NCBI GenBank assembly: GCA_009776345.1 | Contig: WRLS01000001.1 | Location: forward strand, 1 to 42,356 | Length of the DNA: 42,356 nt | From: Oscillospiraceae bacterium | GTDB lineage: Bacteria > Bacillota > Clostridia > Oscillospirales > Ruminococcaceae | Direction of reading: 5' to 3' | Part shown: one piece after another, positions 7,996 through 17,956 of the stretch | How positions within the stretch are numbered: the stretch's first letter is position 1 | How the letters are laid out: each line of letters starts with the position of its first letter | The notes under the pieces: model-generated | Told to the model about the DNA's origin: nothing | Database searches by the model: none | Seen by the model: the letters and a program-made list of their open reading frames with translations, nothing else | Made by a program: the position numbers and the translations under genes

Positions 7996-10853
7996 AAATC
8001 CGTGAACAGATGAAAACGCTCGCGGCGTCCTATACGCCGCAGTGGAGCTTCAGCGAAACGCAGCCCGACACAGGGAGTGTTGTGGCGCTCCTCTATGCCG
8101 ATATGCTCGAGGAAAGCCTTGAGCGGTACGGCAAGGTCCTGCATAAGCACAAAATTCAATATCTCAACCTGTTCGACCGCTTTAAGGATGAGCCTGTGGA
8201 ATCCGCGAAAAGCTTTGTGCGGTTTATGCCTGTCACCGGCGCGCCGGACGCTGTGCATATCCCGCAGGGGACACGGCTGTACGCCGACAGCGAGCAAACC
8301 GGCGGGCAGGTCGTGTTTGAAACCGGGCATGGCGTAACAGTCACCCCCGCGCAGTTGTCGTCCATATATTTAACTGACGGGACCGCGGGCATAATCGACC
8401 GCAAGTTTTCCGCCGAGGACGGGCAAAGCGCCGAGGGGCTGTCCTTCACAGCGTTTTGGGCCGGGGACGAAAATCTGGAAGAACACAGGCTTATTTTAGG
8501 TTTTGAGGATGCTTTCGACCATCTTGACAGGCTGGACCTGGAACTGGAAATTTCGGTTTTCCCCGAAGATAGGCAAGAACAAACATTGGATGCCATGTGC
8601 GGGGAGGATATTAGTTTTGCGGTACTGTGCGAGGGCGGGTTTGAACCGTTTGACTTGGTTGAGCGCATGGCGGGCGGCATACATCTGGTAAAAGAGAATT
8701 TCAAGCAGCAGAAGGCGGATTTGTCCGGAGTGCAGTGTTGTCATATCGAAATTGCCGCCGCCCGCCTGTGCGACATTCAAATTAACGCGGCAAAGCTTAG
8801 ATTTTCCGAAAACGATATCATACCGGACGAGGTGCGCTGTGCAGGTGTGGCGCAAAACCCCGAGCATTTCCGCCCTTTCGGGGTGCCAATGGAGCTTTAT
8901 TCCGCTTGGGAGATCGAATCAAAGCTTGTTTTCGCGCGAAGGGGCGCACAGGCGACTGTATCCTTCCGGTTGGATTTTGAAACTGTGGAACGGCTTTTGC
9001 CTGAATATGAAGTGGCGGAGGATTACAGGGTAATCATGCGCCAGCCGCTTACAATGCCGAAGCCCACTGTTTTAGATGTATACGCGCAGAATGTACTGCC
9101 TGAATATTTGAGCAGGACAGGGTGGAAGCGGCTGATTAAGGAAGAACATGCGGCGCTGATCTTCGGCGGATCGGAGCAGGGGGAGATTACGCTTTCCTTC
9201 CGTATACCGGATGATATGCTCGACTCGGAGTACGCCGCCGGGCAGCCGCGCCTGCGTTTCCGTCTTATACGCGCCGACGGGCTGTACCAAATACCGTGCA
9301 GGCAGCACTGCCCTGTTGTCAGCGGGCTGCGCCTTTCCTACGACTGCGGCGATTTCCCGCGCATACCCGACAGGGCGCTGACAATCAACAATTTTGAACA
9401 CGATGACGTGACCGGGCAGCTGCGTTCGGGGAAAGGCATTTCGCTCTTTTACTCGAGGGAGTGCGAGCTGCCCGCGATGTATTTCGCCTTTGAGGGCAAC
9501 CCATGGGGCAGCCCAATCAGCCTGTACTTGCGGCTGGAGAACAACGCCGACTACCCCGTGGATTTTACGGCTGAATATCTTTCCCCGGAAGGGTACCTGC
9601 CGCTTAAAGTTGCGGACGGCACTACCGGTATGCTCAGTTCCGGCGCCCTGCGCATTGTAGTGCCGCAGGACATCACGCCGAAAACGCTTTTCGGGCATGA
9701 GCTTTACTGGATACGCCTGGTCAGCCATAACAAGGAGCATAAGGAATACCATCTGCCGCTTATCACCGGGATTTACTTAAATATGGCAAAGGTGGAAAAT
9801 GTACGCACTCAGACACAGTATTTCTATCCCGACAGCACAGGTGCGATAACAAGCGCCAAGCTGGACGGCGGGGGGCTGATCTCCGCCAAAGTTTATGTCA
9901 ACGAACAGGACGCGTCGGTTATAGGTGAAAATTGGGTGCTTTGGGAAAAAGCGGCGCGGCGCGGGCAGCAGGGGCGCGTGTATGACATCGACCTTATGAC
10001 AGGGCAGCTGCAGTTCGATAAAGCCGCGTTTTCTGCCTATCCTGTGCGTGAGGACGGTCCCGCGGTCAAGGTTGTATTCCGTGCATACCACGGCTCCGCG
10101 GCAAATGTAGGCGCGGGGAAAATTGCATCCCTGGCTTCTTCCATACGGCATATATCGGAGGTTTCCAACCCCATGCCGGCATATGGCGGGTACGATGGCT
10201 TCAACGAAAAAACATCCGCAGGGATTATTTCCAATATGCTGCGTACACGTGGCAGGGCGGTTACAAGGCAGGACTACTTTGATATAATCTCACAGGTTTC
10301 CTACGGTGTACGGCGAATTAAATGCGTAAGCGGCTTAGGGGAACGGGGGGAAGCGGGGGGCGATACATTGTCCATCGCCATCCTGATCGACGAGTATGAA
10401 AAGGGCAGCCATATCTTCTCCGGCGTAAAAGAGGATATACGCGAAAAGCTTATGGCGTGCAGCGGCCTTGTGCCGGCGGGTAAGACGCTTATACTCACAC
10501 AGCCGCGTTTTGTGAAGATGTCCGTGCGGCTCTGGCTGGAATGTGAGCGTATGGAAAGCGCCTACGACCTGCAAAAACAGTGCGGCGAGAGCATCCGTGA
10601 ATTTATCGACCCTCTGTACGGCGGGTTTGGCGGCAGGGGCTGGGAAATTGGGGTTTTGCCGTCAACAGGGCAGGTAGTCGCCTGCCTGAAAATTAAGCAT
10701 CCCGACATTGTGGTAAGCAAAATAGTAATGACCGCCGTCTACGAGAACCGGGAGTACGCGGTGGACGACCAAATCGGCAAGTATATAACAAGCCCGTTTG
10801 CCATGGCGGTCAACGGGGAACACGTAGTATATTGCCGATTGATGGAGGAGTAA
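7992..10853 (+). CDS. Baseplate J-like wedge protein (large, Afp11-like)
   Basis: A 953-residue baseplate J protein. The N-terminus (QWSFSETQPDTGSVVALLYADMLEESLERY) and the segment IPQGTRLYAD are typical for gpJ/gp6 wedge proteins. The C-terminal third has the characteristic GRAVTRQDYFDIISQVSYGVRRIKCV and AGKTLILTQPRFVKMSVRLWL segments. In the family, J proteins dimerise into the wedges that ring the hub and transmit the contraction signal to the sheath. It overlaps gp25 by four bases and is followed after 3 nt by a second J protein, the Afp11/Afp12 arrangement. Confidence 0.9.
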   Translation: MKIREQMKTLAASYTPQWSFSETQPDTGSVVALLYADMLEESLERYGKVLHKHKIQYLNLFDRFKDEPVESAKSFVRFMPVTGAPDAVHIPQGTRLYADSEQTGGQVVFETGHGVTVTPAQLSSIYLTDGTAGIIDRKFSAEDGQSAEGLSFTAFWAGDENLEEHRLILGFEDAFDHLDRLDLELEISVFPEDRQEQTLDAMCGEDISFAVLCEGGFEPFDLVERMAGGIHLVKENFKQQKADLSGVQCCHIEIAAARLCDIQINAAKLRFSENDIIPDEVRCAGVAQNPEHFRPFGVPMELYSAWEIESKLVFARRGAQATVSFRLDFETVERLLPEYEVAEDYRVIMRQPLTMPKPTVLDVYAQNVLPEYLSRTGWKRLIKEEHAALIFGGSEQGEITLSFRIPDDMLDSEYAAGQPRLRFRLIRADGLYQIPCRQHCPVVSGLRLSYDCGDFPRIPDRALTINNFEHDDVTGQLRSGKGISLFYSRECELPAMYFAFEGNPWGSPISLYLRLENNADYPVDFTAEYLSPEGYLPLKVADGTTGMLSSGALRIVVPQDITPKTLFGHELYWIRLVSHNKEHKEYHLPLITGIYLNMAKVENVRTQTQYFYPDSTGAITSAKLDGGGLISAKVYVNEQDASVIGENWVLWEKAARRGQQGRVYDIDLMTGQLQFDKAAFSAYPVREDGPAVKVVFRAYHGSAANVGAGKIASLASSIRHISEVSNPMPAYGGYDGFNEKTSAGIISNMLRTRGRAVTRQDYFDIISQVSYGVRRIKCVSGLGERGEAGGDTLSIAILIDEYEKGSHIFSGVKEDIREKLMACSGLVPAGKTLILTQPRFVKMSVRLWLECERMESAYDLQKQCGESIREFIDPLYGGFGGRGWEIGVLPSTGQVVACLKIKHPDIVVSKIVMTAVYENREYAVDDQIGKYITSPFAMAVNGEHVVYCRLMEE

Positions 10854-10856
10854 ACA

Positions 10857-12971
10857 GTGCTAAACGTACCCATACTGGACGACAGCAGCTACGAAATAAT
10901 GGTGACCCGCGCTCGCGGGCGGATACCTTTGTATACCGACGACTGGACGGATTTCAACGACCATGACCCGGGTATTACGACCCTGCAGACTTTTGCGTGG
11001 CTTGTGGATTCGCTCAATTATTACATCGACGCAACAGGAGAGGACCATCGGCTGGGGTATCTGCGGCTTCTGGGGATTGTCCCCGAGCGGGAGGCGGCGC
11101 GCTGTTTGGTCGCGCTTGAGGGCGAGGGGAAAGAGATCCATGCCCTGCGCGGTGCCGTGATGCCTGCGGGCGATGTCCCATTTGAGCTGGAAGAAAGCTA
11201 CGCGGGGGCATCCAACACGGTTACTGCGCTTATACAGGAAATCGGTGGCAGTTTTACCGATTTGACCGCGTTTGCGGGAAGGGACGGCGGGTACGCCACC
11301 CTGTTTACGCATGAAAGGTACAGTGGCTGTGCGCTCTATATCGGGTTTGAAAACAGCCTTGGTGGGGAGCTGCGCTTTTACGCGGATATAAAACCGCATC
11401 CGGGGAGAAGCCCGTTTGAAGACGATTTCTCCCTGGTGGGGTTTGCGTGGGAGTATTACGACGGCAGCGGTTGGCAGGAGGCAGTGATAGAAAGTGACGG
11501 CACCGGCGGTTTTCTTAAAAGCGGTTTTATCAGCCTTAAAATAGCGGGAAAGAGCAAGGCGGTGACAAAAAACCCGTCATTGCCCAAAGCCCATTATATC
11601 CGTGTAAGGGTCGTGCGGGGCGGATACGACGCGCTTCCGCGCCTGGGGAAAATATACGCGAACTGCGCTGTGGCTGTCCAGACCGAAACACTGTCCCAAG
11701 CGTTGGAATTGGACTTTAACGGCAGCCCGGTTGTTGAAATCGATTACCATGTGCGCGAAAACGATTTAATCAGCGTTGCGGTAAGCAATGGGGACGGGTA
11801 CAGCCTGTGGTTTGAGCATACGGCGGATGAAGATTCGCTTTGCGCGGTTGAGGTTGGCGGCTATCCGGGGCAGCGGGTTATCCGCTTTGATAAAAAACGC
11901 TTCGGCGCATACCCCGAGCAGGGACAGAAGCTTCTGGTTATAATTGCCGGGGAGCGGATGTATGACGCGCTGCAGATCGGCGCAACTTCGGGTTTTTCAA
12001 GGGAGCGCATAGAAACAGATTTAGAAAATGTGCATGAGCTGCGGCTGGCTTTGGTAAATAATAGGGACGGGCGCCCGTGGATGCGCCTGTGGGATGAGTA
12101 CGATGACCTCGCCGGGGCGGGCTTCGATGTGCGCGCGTTTCGGTTTGACCGCGGTACAGGCGAGATAACCTTCGGCGACAGTATAGCGGGGATACAGCCC
12201 GTTGCGGGTCAGCGCGTAGTGGCGGTGACTGCAAAAACCTCTCTGCTTGGCGGTGGGAATGTCCGCGCAGGGCAGATAAACGGCTTTGAGGGCGATATGC
12301 CCGATGGGCTTACTTCGATTAACATAAACGACGCGGCAGGCGGCAAAAGCCCTAAAACATCATCGGAGCTTGAACAGGAAATCAAGGGCCATATTTATAA
12401 AACTACACGCGCCGTAACTTCACAGGATTATATCGAAATTGTAAAATCCACGCCCGGCCTGATTATAGACGGCGCAAATGTAATCAGCAGCCGTGAATAC
12501 GCACGCTTCTACGGCGGGGCCTATCATCCGGGCACTGTATTGCTGGCGGTCAAACCCTTCGGGGAGAGGGCACCGCGGCCCGCGCTCAGCGAAGAATACC
12601 GCGCAAGGGTCCGCGCGAATTTGGAGCGGTACAGGCTGCTCACTGTAAACATACAGATCCTGTCAGCGAAATATGTACGCGTGGATGTGGACGGCAGGAT
12701 AGCCCTCACCGAAAACACGCCCGCCGCGAGGCGAATGGTTGAAGAAAAGCTTAGAGAGCTGACAAACCTCGCGGACGATTGCAAATTCGGAGCGGGCATT
12801 GTTTACGGCAGGGTGTTCTCGCATTTAGAGATGCTGGAATGTGTATCAAAGGTCACACAGCTTTCATTTTCCTGCACCGGGGAGGGCGCGCGCAAAAGTG
12901 AATATGGGGATATTATAGTATTCCCCGACGCGCTTGCATGGCTGGGCGGGATCAACATCGAATTTGTCTGA
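10857..12971 (+). CDS. Baseplate J-like wedge protein (second, Afp12-like)
   Basis: A 704-residue protein. The N-terminus has YTDDWTDFNDHDPGITTLQTFAWLVDSLNYY, a signature of eCIS baseplate J proteins. The C-terminal half holds TRAVTSQDYIEIVKSTPGLII and the related PARRMVEEKLRELTN…GAGIVYGRVFSHLEML module seen at the end of gpJ-type proteins. A central FDRGTGEITFGDSIAG motif is also typical. It probably forms a heterodimeric wedge with the preceding protein; this is inferred from the pairing in related loci. The GTG at 10857 has GGAGGAG at 10844–10850. The downstream gene starts 14 nt after its stop. Confidence 0.9.
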   Translation: MLNVPILDDSSYEIMVTRARGRIPLYTDDWTDFNDHDPGITTLQTFAWLVDSLNYYIDATGEDHRLGYLRLLGIVPEREAARCLVALEGEGKEIHALRGAVMPAGDVPFELEESYAGASNTVTALIQEIGGSFTDLTAFAGRDGGYATLFTHERYSGCALYIGFENSLGGELRFYADIKPHPGRSPFEDDFSLVGFAWEYYDGSGWQEAVIESDGTGGFLKSGFISLKIAGKSKAVTKNPSLPKAHYIRVRVVRGGYDALPRLGKIYANCAVAVQTETLSQALELDFNGSPVVEIDYHVRENDLISVAVSNGDGYSLWFEHTADEDSLCAVEVGGYPGQRVIRFDKKRFGAYPEQGQKLLVIIAGERMYDALQIGATSGFSRERIETDLENVHELRLALVNNRDGRPWMRLWDEYDDLAGAGFDVRAFRFDRGTGEITFGDSIAGIQPVAGQRVVAVTAKTSLLGGGNVRAGQINGFEGDMPDGLTSININDAAGGKSPKTSSELEQEIKGHIYKTTRAVTSQDYIEIVKSTPGLIIDGANVISSREYARFYGGAYHPGTVLLAVKPFGERAPRPALSEEYRARVRANLERYRLLTVNIQILSAKYVRVDVDGRIALTENTPAARRMVEEKLRELTNLADDCKFGAGIVYGRVFSHLEMLECVSKVTQLSFSCTGEGARKSEYGDIIVFPDALAWLGGINIEFV

Positions 12972-12985
12972 AAGGGGGAGGGGAT

Positions 12986-14092
12986 GTGAAGCGTATGCCC
13001 GGTTACGTAAATTATTACAAGCTTTCCCTGCTCAGGGGATGCTATAGCGGCATGGAGCCGACCCATGCGCACAGCCTGGAGGTTATAGGGAATTGGGGCG
13101 GCTACATCACGCCAATGCTTGACTCCGGGGAGGAGGGCTGCACCTTCAACCGCCTTGTTGTCGATGGCAGCTTCGGGGAAGCCAAGCTGGAGGTCATTGC
13201 GGCGGCGACTGATGAAACCGAGGTATTCATCGATGATGCCCCGCAAAATCTGGAGCTGTACCTTAAAAACCCGGATGTCCCTGTACAGGATAAAACAGAG
13301 CTTTTGTGCGCGCTGCCCCATGTGCGGGCAGTCGATACACAGGACCTGCTGCTGCACAGCTTACGAGGGCGGTACTTGTGGGTCTGCGCCGCAGCTTACC
13401 GGACCGGGGAAGCATCCCCGGAGCTTGTCGGGCTGCGAGTGGAGCTGCCGAAATATTCCTTTACCGAATACTTCCCCGAAATCTACACGGGCGATGAATT
13501 TTTCGAGAGGTACATCGCGGTATTCCAGTCATTGTTCATGGAGGCAGAAGCCCGTGTGGATGAGATTCCCCGCCTTCTGGATTACCGCACCACCCCGCCG
13601 GACAATGTGGAGTATTTGGCAAGCTGGCTGGGGATAGACAACAGCCGCGGCCTGTTTTCGCCGGATCAGATGCGCCATATGATTAAGAATATTGATATCT
13701 ACCAGGGCGCAAAGGGCACAAAATACGCGCTCGAGCAAATTATTTTACTGCTTACAGGCATTAGCCCGAAAATTGTCGAACAGTTTGAGTGGGAATTGCC
13801 GAAGCTTTCACCGGCACAGCTTGAAGCAAATGGGAGGCTCTACGGTGAAAGCGCCGGCCACTTCTGCGTGATACTTGATCTGACCAAAATGGCTTTGAAT
13901 GTCAGCGAGGACGACCTGGAACAAGTCATCGAGGGCTACTGCGCGCTTGGGTCGCAGTTTAAAGTTGTCTATCTTAAACTGTGCAATCACATTGACACCC
14001 ACTGTTACTTGGATATAAACAGCGCTCTGTCCGTCCCCGAAACTGTCGGCTTAGACAGCGGCACGATCGGCGAGCATATAACAGTAGGATAG
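12986..14092 (+). CDS. gpI-like phage tail protein
   Basis: A 368-residue protein whose centre (FTEYFPEIYTGDEFFERYI, then EARVDEIPRLLDYRTTPPD and YLASWLGID) is the P2 gpI-like tail protein domain. It is followed by GAKGTKYALEQIILLLTGI, a frequent feature of this family in eCIS. The family sits at the baseplate periphery and often anchors fibres, but no fibre-like collagen or beta repeats follow. The GTG at 12986 is chosen because of the GGGGAG (12975–12980) stretch upstream; ATG 12995 is an in-frame alternative. The next gene begins 39 nt later. Confidence 0.85.
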   Translation: MKRMPGYVNYYKLSLLRGCYSGMEPTHAHSLEVIGNWGGYITPMLDSGEEGCTFNRLVVDGSFGEAKLEVIAAATDETEVFIDDAPQNLELYLKNPDVPVQDKTELLCALPHVRAVDTQDLLLHSLRGRYLWVCAAAYRTGEASPELVGLRVELPKYSFTEYFPEIYTGDEFFERYIAVFQSLFMEAEARVDEIPRLLDYRTTPPDNVEYLASWLGIDNSRGLFSPDQMRHMIKNIDIYQGAKGTKYALEQIILLLTGISPKIVEQFEWELPKLSPAQLEANGRLYGESAGHFCVILDLTKMALNVSEDDLEQVIEGYCALGSQFKVVYLKLCNHIDTHCYLDINSALSVPETVGLDSGTIGEHITVG

Positions 14093-14131
14093 ATTTTTGT
14101 AAAAATAAAACTGTATAGAGAGGTGCCAGCT

Positions 14132-15766
14132 ATGTATGAATTGCAACGGAATCAAGCGGCAGAAGCCGTAAATTCTGCGCCGCCCGCTGCCGTGACCCGG
14201 ACAAAAAAGCCCGGCGGCAGCCCCTATTCCGGCAGGCCACTGCAGATTTCCGACAGCCTTGCGCAAAAAATCAGGGACAGTTTCGGCATTGACGCGGGAG
14301 AGCTTTCCCTGCGTGAATCCCCGGAGGTCGCGCAGATGGGGACAAGGGCAACCGCACAGGGCAATGCCATCCGCTTCGCGCCGGGGCAGTTCAGGCCCGA
14401 TACCCGCGGCGGCATGGAAATGCTCGGGCATGAGCTTTCTCACGTGCGCGAGCAGGCAACAAGCAGTATTAAAGCAAATATGCCCGGTAATATTCACCTG
14501 GACAGCGCCCATGAAAGCGCAAGCGACAGGGCAGGGCAAAGCTTTGCAAGCGGTACGATGAGCGCGGCCTCACCGGTGAGCGTCAGCGGCATGAGCGCGC
14601 ACTCCGCGCCGGTGCAGGGGTTTGACTTAAAGAAGATGTATAACAAGGCTAAATACTCCTTTGCGCGCTCAAAGGGCGTACAGGCGTTACTGGGCGGCAT
14701 GGCGGACAGGCAGAATACAGGCGAGTTCAATGACATATACAACCTGAAGGTCAAACAGCAAAAAGGCGAGGATATGGGCGAGCATGATTACGGCGACATG
14801 ACATACAAGAACAAGTCCGATCAAATCGCGCCCGGCTATTATGATAAGCTGACCAGCCTGGAAATGCTTCAAAACAGGCAAAGGCTTGATAAAGAGATGA
14901 ACGCCAAAAAGGTATTCACGGGCGAAAAAGATGATAAAGGCAATAAGCTGATGAAAACCAACGAAAGATACGACGATGTAAGCGAGGACGTAAAAAAGCA
15001 AATGATAGAACCCGCGCTGCTTCAAGCCAAAAGCCTCGCGGGCTGGATGAATGAGGTTGACGGGCTGGGGATGGAATCAGGCACGGAGGGCATCAATACC
15101 AAAGGAACCATAACCGAAATAAACGGGCAAAACATAGGCAGCGGGCAGGCCGCACATTCCTACGACCTTATGAGTTCGCGGCTTGGCAAAAAGGGCGGCT
15201 TCTGGGATCTGGTAAGGCAGAAGCAGGCCGACAAAAAGTTTATGCAGTACGATAATCAAGCCAACTTAAAAAACAAAACTACACTGGAAAGCATTACAAA
15301 GCAAAAATCATCGGGTGAGAATGTCAGCGGGAATATGATCGGCTCGTTTAATGAGCTGCTTAAATCCGGCGGCAATACCACTCTCAAGAAAATGTTCAAA
15401 GGCGGGCTGGGAGGAAAGGCCGCGAAGGGCTTCGACACTCAGCTATTAAGAGGCGGAAGCGAGAAGGACAGGAACGAAAGCATGATACGCGGGCTTATTA
15501 ACAAACAGCCGAAGAGCTGGGGGATGGGCAGTTCAAAAAAAAGCGGCGGCAAGCTTGTAATGGATGAGCCAACGCCTGTATACGACGGCTCGACCACCAC
15601 CGCGGATTGGTTGGATATATTACAGGATAAACCCAAGCCAACCCCTGAACCGTCTTCTGTCCCGACACAGCGCAAAAGGGGCGGCGGCATCCTCCCGAAC
15701 ACAGGCGTTCTAGGCCCGCAGATGAGGTATATGCAGCGGAAAAAGGACGGCTCGGTGGGGTATTAA
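14132..15766 (+). CDS. DUF4157 (eCIS core domain) protein, possible cargo
   Basis: A 544-residue protein. The N-terminal part is the eCIS-associated DUF4157 metallopeptidase-like domain: LSLRESPEVAQMGTRATAQG, IRFAPGQFRPDTRGG, then GHELSHVREQ, with HExxH at about residues 100–104 and a downstream HESASDRAG whose Glu (about 128) could be a third zinc ligand. From about residue 160 on, the sequence is Lys/Gly/Asn/Asp-rich and matches no domain I know; it contains DWLDILQDKPKPTPEP near the end. In related loci DUF4157 often marks cargo or internal proteins, so the C-terminal 380 residues may be an effector or a tape-measure-like segment. The ATG at 14132 has AGAGAGG (14117–14123). Confidence 0.8.
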   Translation: MYELQRNQAAEAVNSAPPAAVTRTKKPGGSPYSGRPLQISDSLAQKIRDSFGIDAGELSLRESPEVAQMGTRATAQGNAIRFAPGQFRPDTRGGMEMLGHELSHVREQATSSIKANMPGNIHLDSAHESASDRAGQSFASGTMSAASPVSVSGMSAHSAPVQGFDLKKMYNKAKYSFARSKGVQALLGGMADRQNTGEFNDIYNLKVKQQKGEDMGEHDYGDMTYKNKSDQIAPGYYDKLTSLEMLQNRQRLDKEMNAKKVFTGEKDDKGNKLMKTNERYDDVSEDVKKQMIEPALLQAKSLAGWMNEVDGLGMESGTEGINTKGTITEINGQNIGSGQAAHSYDLMSSRLGKKGGFWDLVRQKQADKKFMQYDNQANLKNKTTLESITKQKSSGENVSGNMIGSFNELLKSGGNTTLKKMFKGGLGGKAAKGFDTQLLRGGSEKDRNESMIRGLINKQPKSWGMGSSKKSGGKLVMDEPTPVYDGSTTTADWLDILQDKPKPTPEPSSVPTQRKRGGGILPNTGVLGPQMRYMQRKKDGSVGY

Positions 15767-15793
15767 GAAAGATTTAAATAAGGGGAACTTATT

Positions 15794-17956
15794 GTGGGCG
15801 ATTTATTCTGCGATGCTGTAAACAGCCGGTTTGACCTTTCCTGCCGCACAACAGCCTTTGAAAGCGGCGCGGAGTATCTGCGGGATTGGATGTCCTTTGT
15901 TTCCCTCTGCCTTGTATGCGCCGCTGTAAGCAAGCTGGCGATTGCGCAGGCGGCCGAAAACGGGGACGGTTCACCAAGCCTGCCCGGCACATCAATGGAG
16001 CTGGAGGAGGCTGTCTACCACCTAAACGCTTACCCCGGCGTTTTTATGCCGCCGAACGATGCGGAGGAAATCCTATTTGCGGCACGGAAATATATCGAAG
16101 ACAGGGAATCTGCCGCGTATGTACCGGACCGTGAAATCTCGCGGCTTGTACGGATTGGGGAAATGCTCTCCCATTTCGGTAAATTCGCGTTCTTCTGCGC
16201 GGCGGCCTGTGCCGCCGACCGCGGGTTTGAGCGGGCGTTCATCGCTCTGCATGGCGGTGAAGACAGCCCTTTTCCGTCGCTGGGCAGTGTGAGGGATTTA
16301 TTTTCACTCGCTTTCCCGGATAAGGAGCCTGATTGGCTGACTGATCAGTCATCACTCGAAAACCGTTTGATCTTCACGCCCGCCCCGCAGGATAAGCCCG
16401 GCCTTATGCGCCCGCTGTCTTTGCGCCCGGGCGCGCAAAGCTATGCCTTGGGCGGGCAATATATCAGCCGCGGGATTACGCTGTACTGCGATGTAATTGA
16501 CGGCTCGGGGGAAAAAGAAAACGCCTTGTTTGCGGACAGGCAGCTTGGCGCGGCGAAAGCGGCGCTGCATAAATTGCGTTTGCGTACACAGCCCCGCCTT
16601 TGTATTTTAAGCGGCGAACGGGGCAGCGGAAAAAAACTGACCTTACAACTTCTGGCATATGAGGAAAGCGTCAGGTTTATTTTGCTCAATCTGGACGCGC
16701 TCCCCGAAAGTGCCGTCTTAGAGGACCTTGCCGACGAGCTGCTTTCTCTGGCGCTTCTGGATGGCTTTTGCCTTGCTGTCCAAACGCAGTCGCGTGAACC
16801 GGACGCAAGGGCGGAGCGGTTGCTTACCCTTATAAAGCCATATAAGCTAGGCGTATTTTTGCTTATGGGCGCGGTGCGCGCAAATATCGCGCCGGAGGGG
16901 TACTTGATTACCCGGGTGAAATATCCCGAGCTGGATTTAGAGCAGTCCATAAGCTTCTGGAAAGAATTTTCGGCGGGGGACGGGCTGGGGGGGCTTGACT
17001 GCACACAGCTCGCGTCGAAATACCGCCTTACGCCGGGAAAGATAAAATCCGTGCTGCAAACCGCGGCGGATATGGCGGAAAACCAAAATATGCCGATAAG
17101 CGAAAAGCTTATCAGCGAAGCCGTACTGCACAGCAATACCGGGAGGCTAAGTGAAATCGCGGATAGGATCGAGGCGTTTTATACTTGGGGCGACCTTATC
17201 CTGGGCGAAGCGTCAAAACAACAGCTCAGGGATGTCTGCGACCGGATTACGTACCGCCACCTGGTGGAATCAGAGTGGGGGTTTGCCCGCAAATCCACTT
17301 ATGGGAACGGCATTTCCATTTTGCTTTACGGGCCGCCGGGTACGGGGAAGACGATGAGCGCGCAGGTAATCGCGGGGGAGCTTGGCCTGCCCCTGTACAG
17401 AATTAACCTGGCGCAGATAATCAGCAAGTATATCGGGGAAACCGCAAAAAACCTCGATACCGTATTCAGCGAGGCGAAGAGCAGCAATGTCATCTTGTTT
17501 TTTGACGAGGCGGATGCGCTGTTCGCCAAGCGCACCGATGTGAAAAACTCAAACGACCGCCACGCGAACTCCGAAAGCTCCTATTTGCTGCAAAAAATAG
17601 AGGAATACTCCGGCGTGAGCATTTTAGCGACAAACCTGGCGAATAATTTTGACGAGGCCTTCCGCCGCCGCATCCACTATATGATCCATATAAATATGCC
17701 CGGCCCCGCCCGTCGGTTAGAGTTGTGGAACAGTTTCATCCCGCCGGAAGCGCCCCTTGCGCCGGAGGTTGACCTGCGGGTTTTCGCGGAAAACCTGGAG
17801 ATTTCGGGCAGTGTCATCAAATCCGCGGTACTGCAGGCGGCCTACTTTGCCGCGTCTGAAAATAAGGAAATCGGCATGGCGCACTTCGCAAAAGCCATAC
17901 GGCGGGAGCTGCAGAAGCTGGGAAAAAGCGAACCTCATATTTTAAGCAGTATATAA
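15794..17956 (+). CDS. AAA+ ATPase of the injection system (Afp15-like)
   Basis: A 720-residue protein. The C-terminal AAA+ domain has Walker A GPPGTGKT (about residues 510–517), Walker B ILFFDEADALF (about 566–576), and an arginine-finger region AFRRRIHYMIHI. The middle holds a second, less canonical P-loop, SGERGSGKK (about 272–280), followed by a degenerate AAA region. This two-module layout is common for eCIS ATPases. The Afp15 homologue is needed for particle assembly, probably of the sheath or cap; the mechanism is not settled. The GTG at 15794 has AAGGGG upstream. Its 3' end overlaps the convergent MFS gene by 22 bp, so the operon ends here with no terminator visible between. Confidence 0.9.
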   Translation: MGDLFCDAVNSRFDLSCRTTAFESGAEYLRDWMSFVSLCLVCAAVSKLAIAQAAENGDGSPSLPGTSMELEEAVYHLNAYPGVFMPPNDAEEILFAARKYIEDRESAAYVPDREISRLVRIGEMLSHFGKFAFFCAAACAADRGFERAFIALHGGEDSPFPSLGSVRDLFSLAFPDKEPDWLTDQSSLENRLIFTPAPQDKPGLMRPLSLRPGAQSYALGGQYISRGITLYCDVIDGSGEKENALFADRQLGAAKAALHKLRLRTQPRLCILSGERGSGKKLTLQLLAYEESVRFILLNLDALPESAVLEDLADELLSLALLDGFCLAVQTQSREPDARAERLLTLIKPYKLGVFLLMGAVRANIAPEGYLITRVKYPELDLEQSISFWKEFSAGDGLGGLDCTQLASKYRLTPGKIKSVLQTAADMAENQNMPISEKLISEAVLHSNTGRLSEIADRIEAFYTWGDLILGEASKQQLRDVCDRITYRHLVESEWGFARKSTYGNGISILLYGPPGTGKTMSAQVIAGELGLPLYRINLAQIISKYIGETAKNLDTVFSEAKSSNVILFFDEADALFAKRTDVKNSNDRHANSESSYLLQKIEEYSGVSILATNLANNFDEAFRRRIHYMIHINMPGPARRLELWNSFIPPEAPLAPEVDLRVFAENLEISGSVIKSAVLQAAYFAASENKEIGMAHFAKAIRRELQKLGKSEPHILSSI

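Noticed and set aside
16441..17136. Long minus-strand ORF within the ATPase gene
   Set aside because: Antisense shadow; the ATPase frame has clear motifs throughout.
1..17956. Cluster as a prophage
   Set aside because: No capsid, terminase, portal, integrase or lysis genes; DUF4157 and the AAA+ ATPase point to an eCIS instead.
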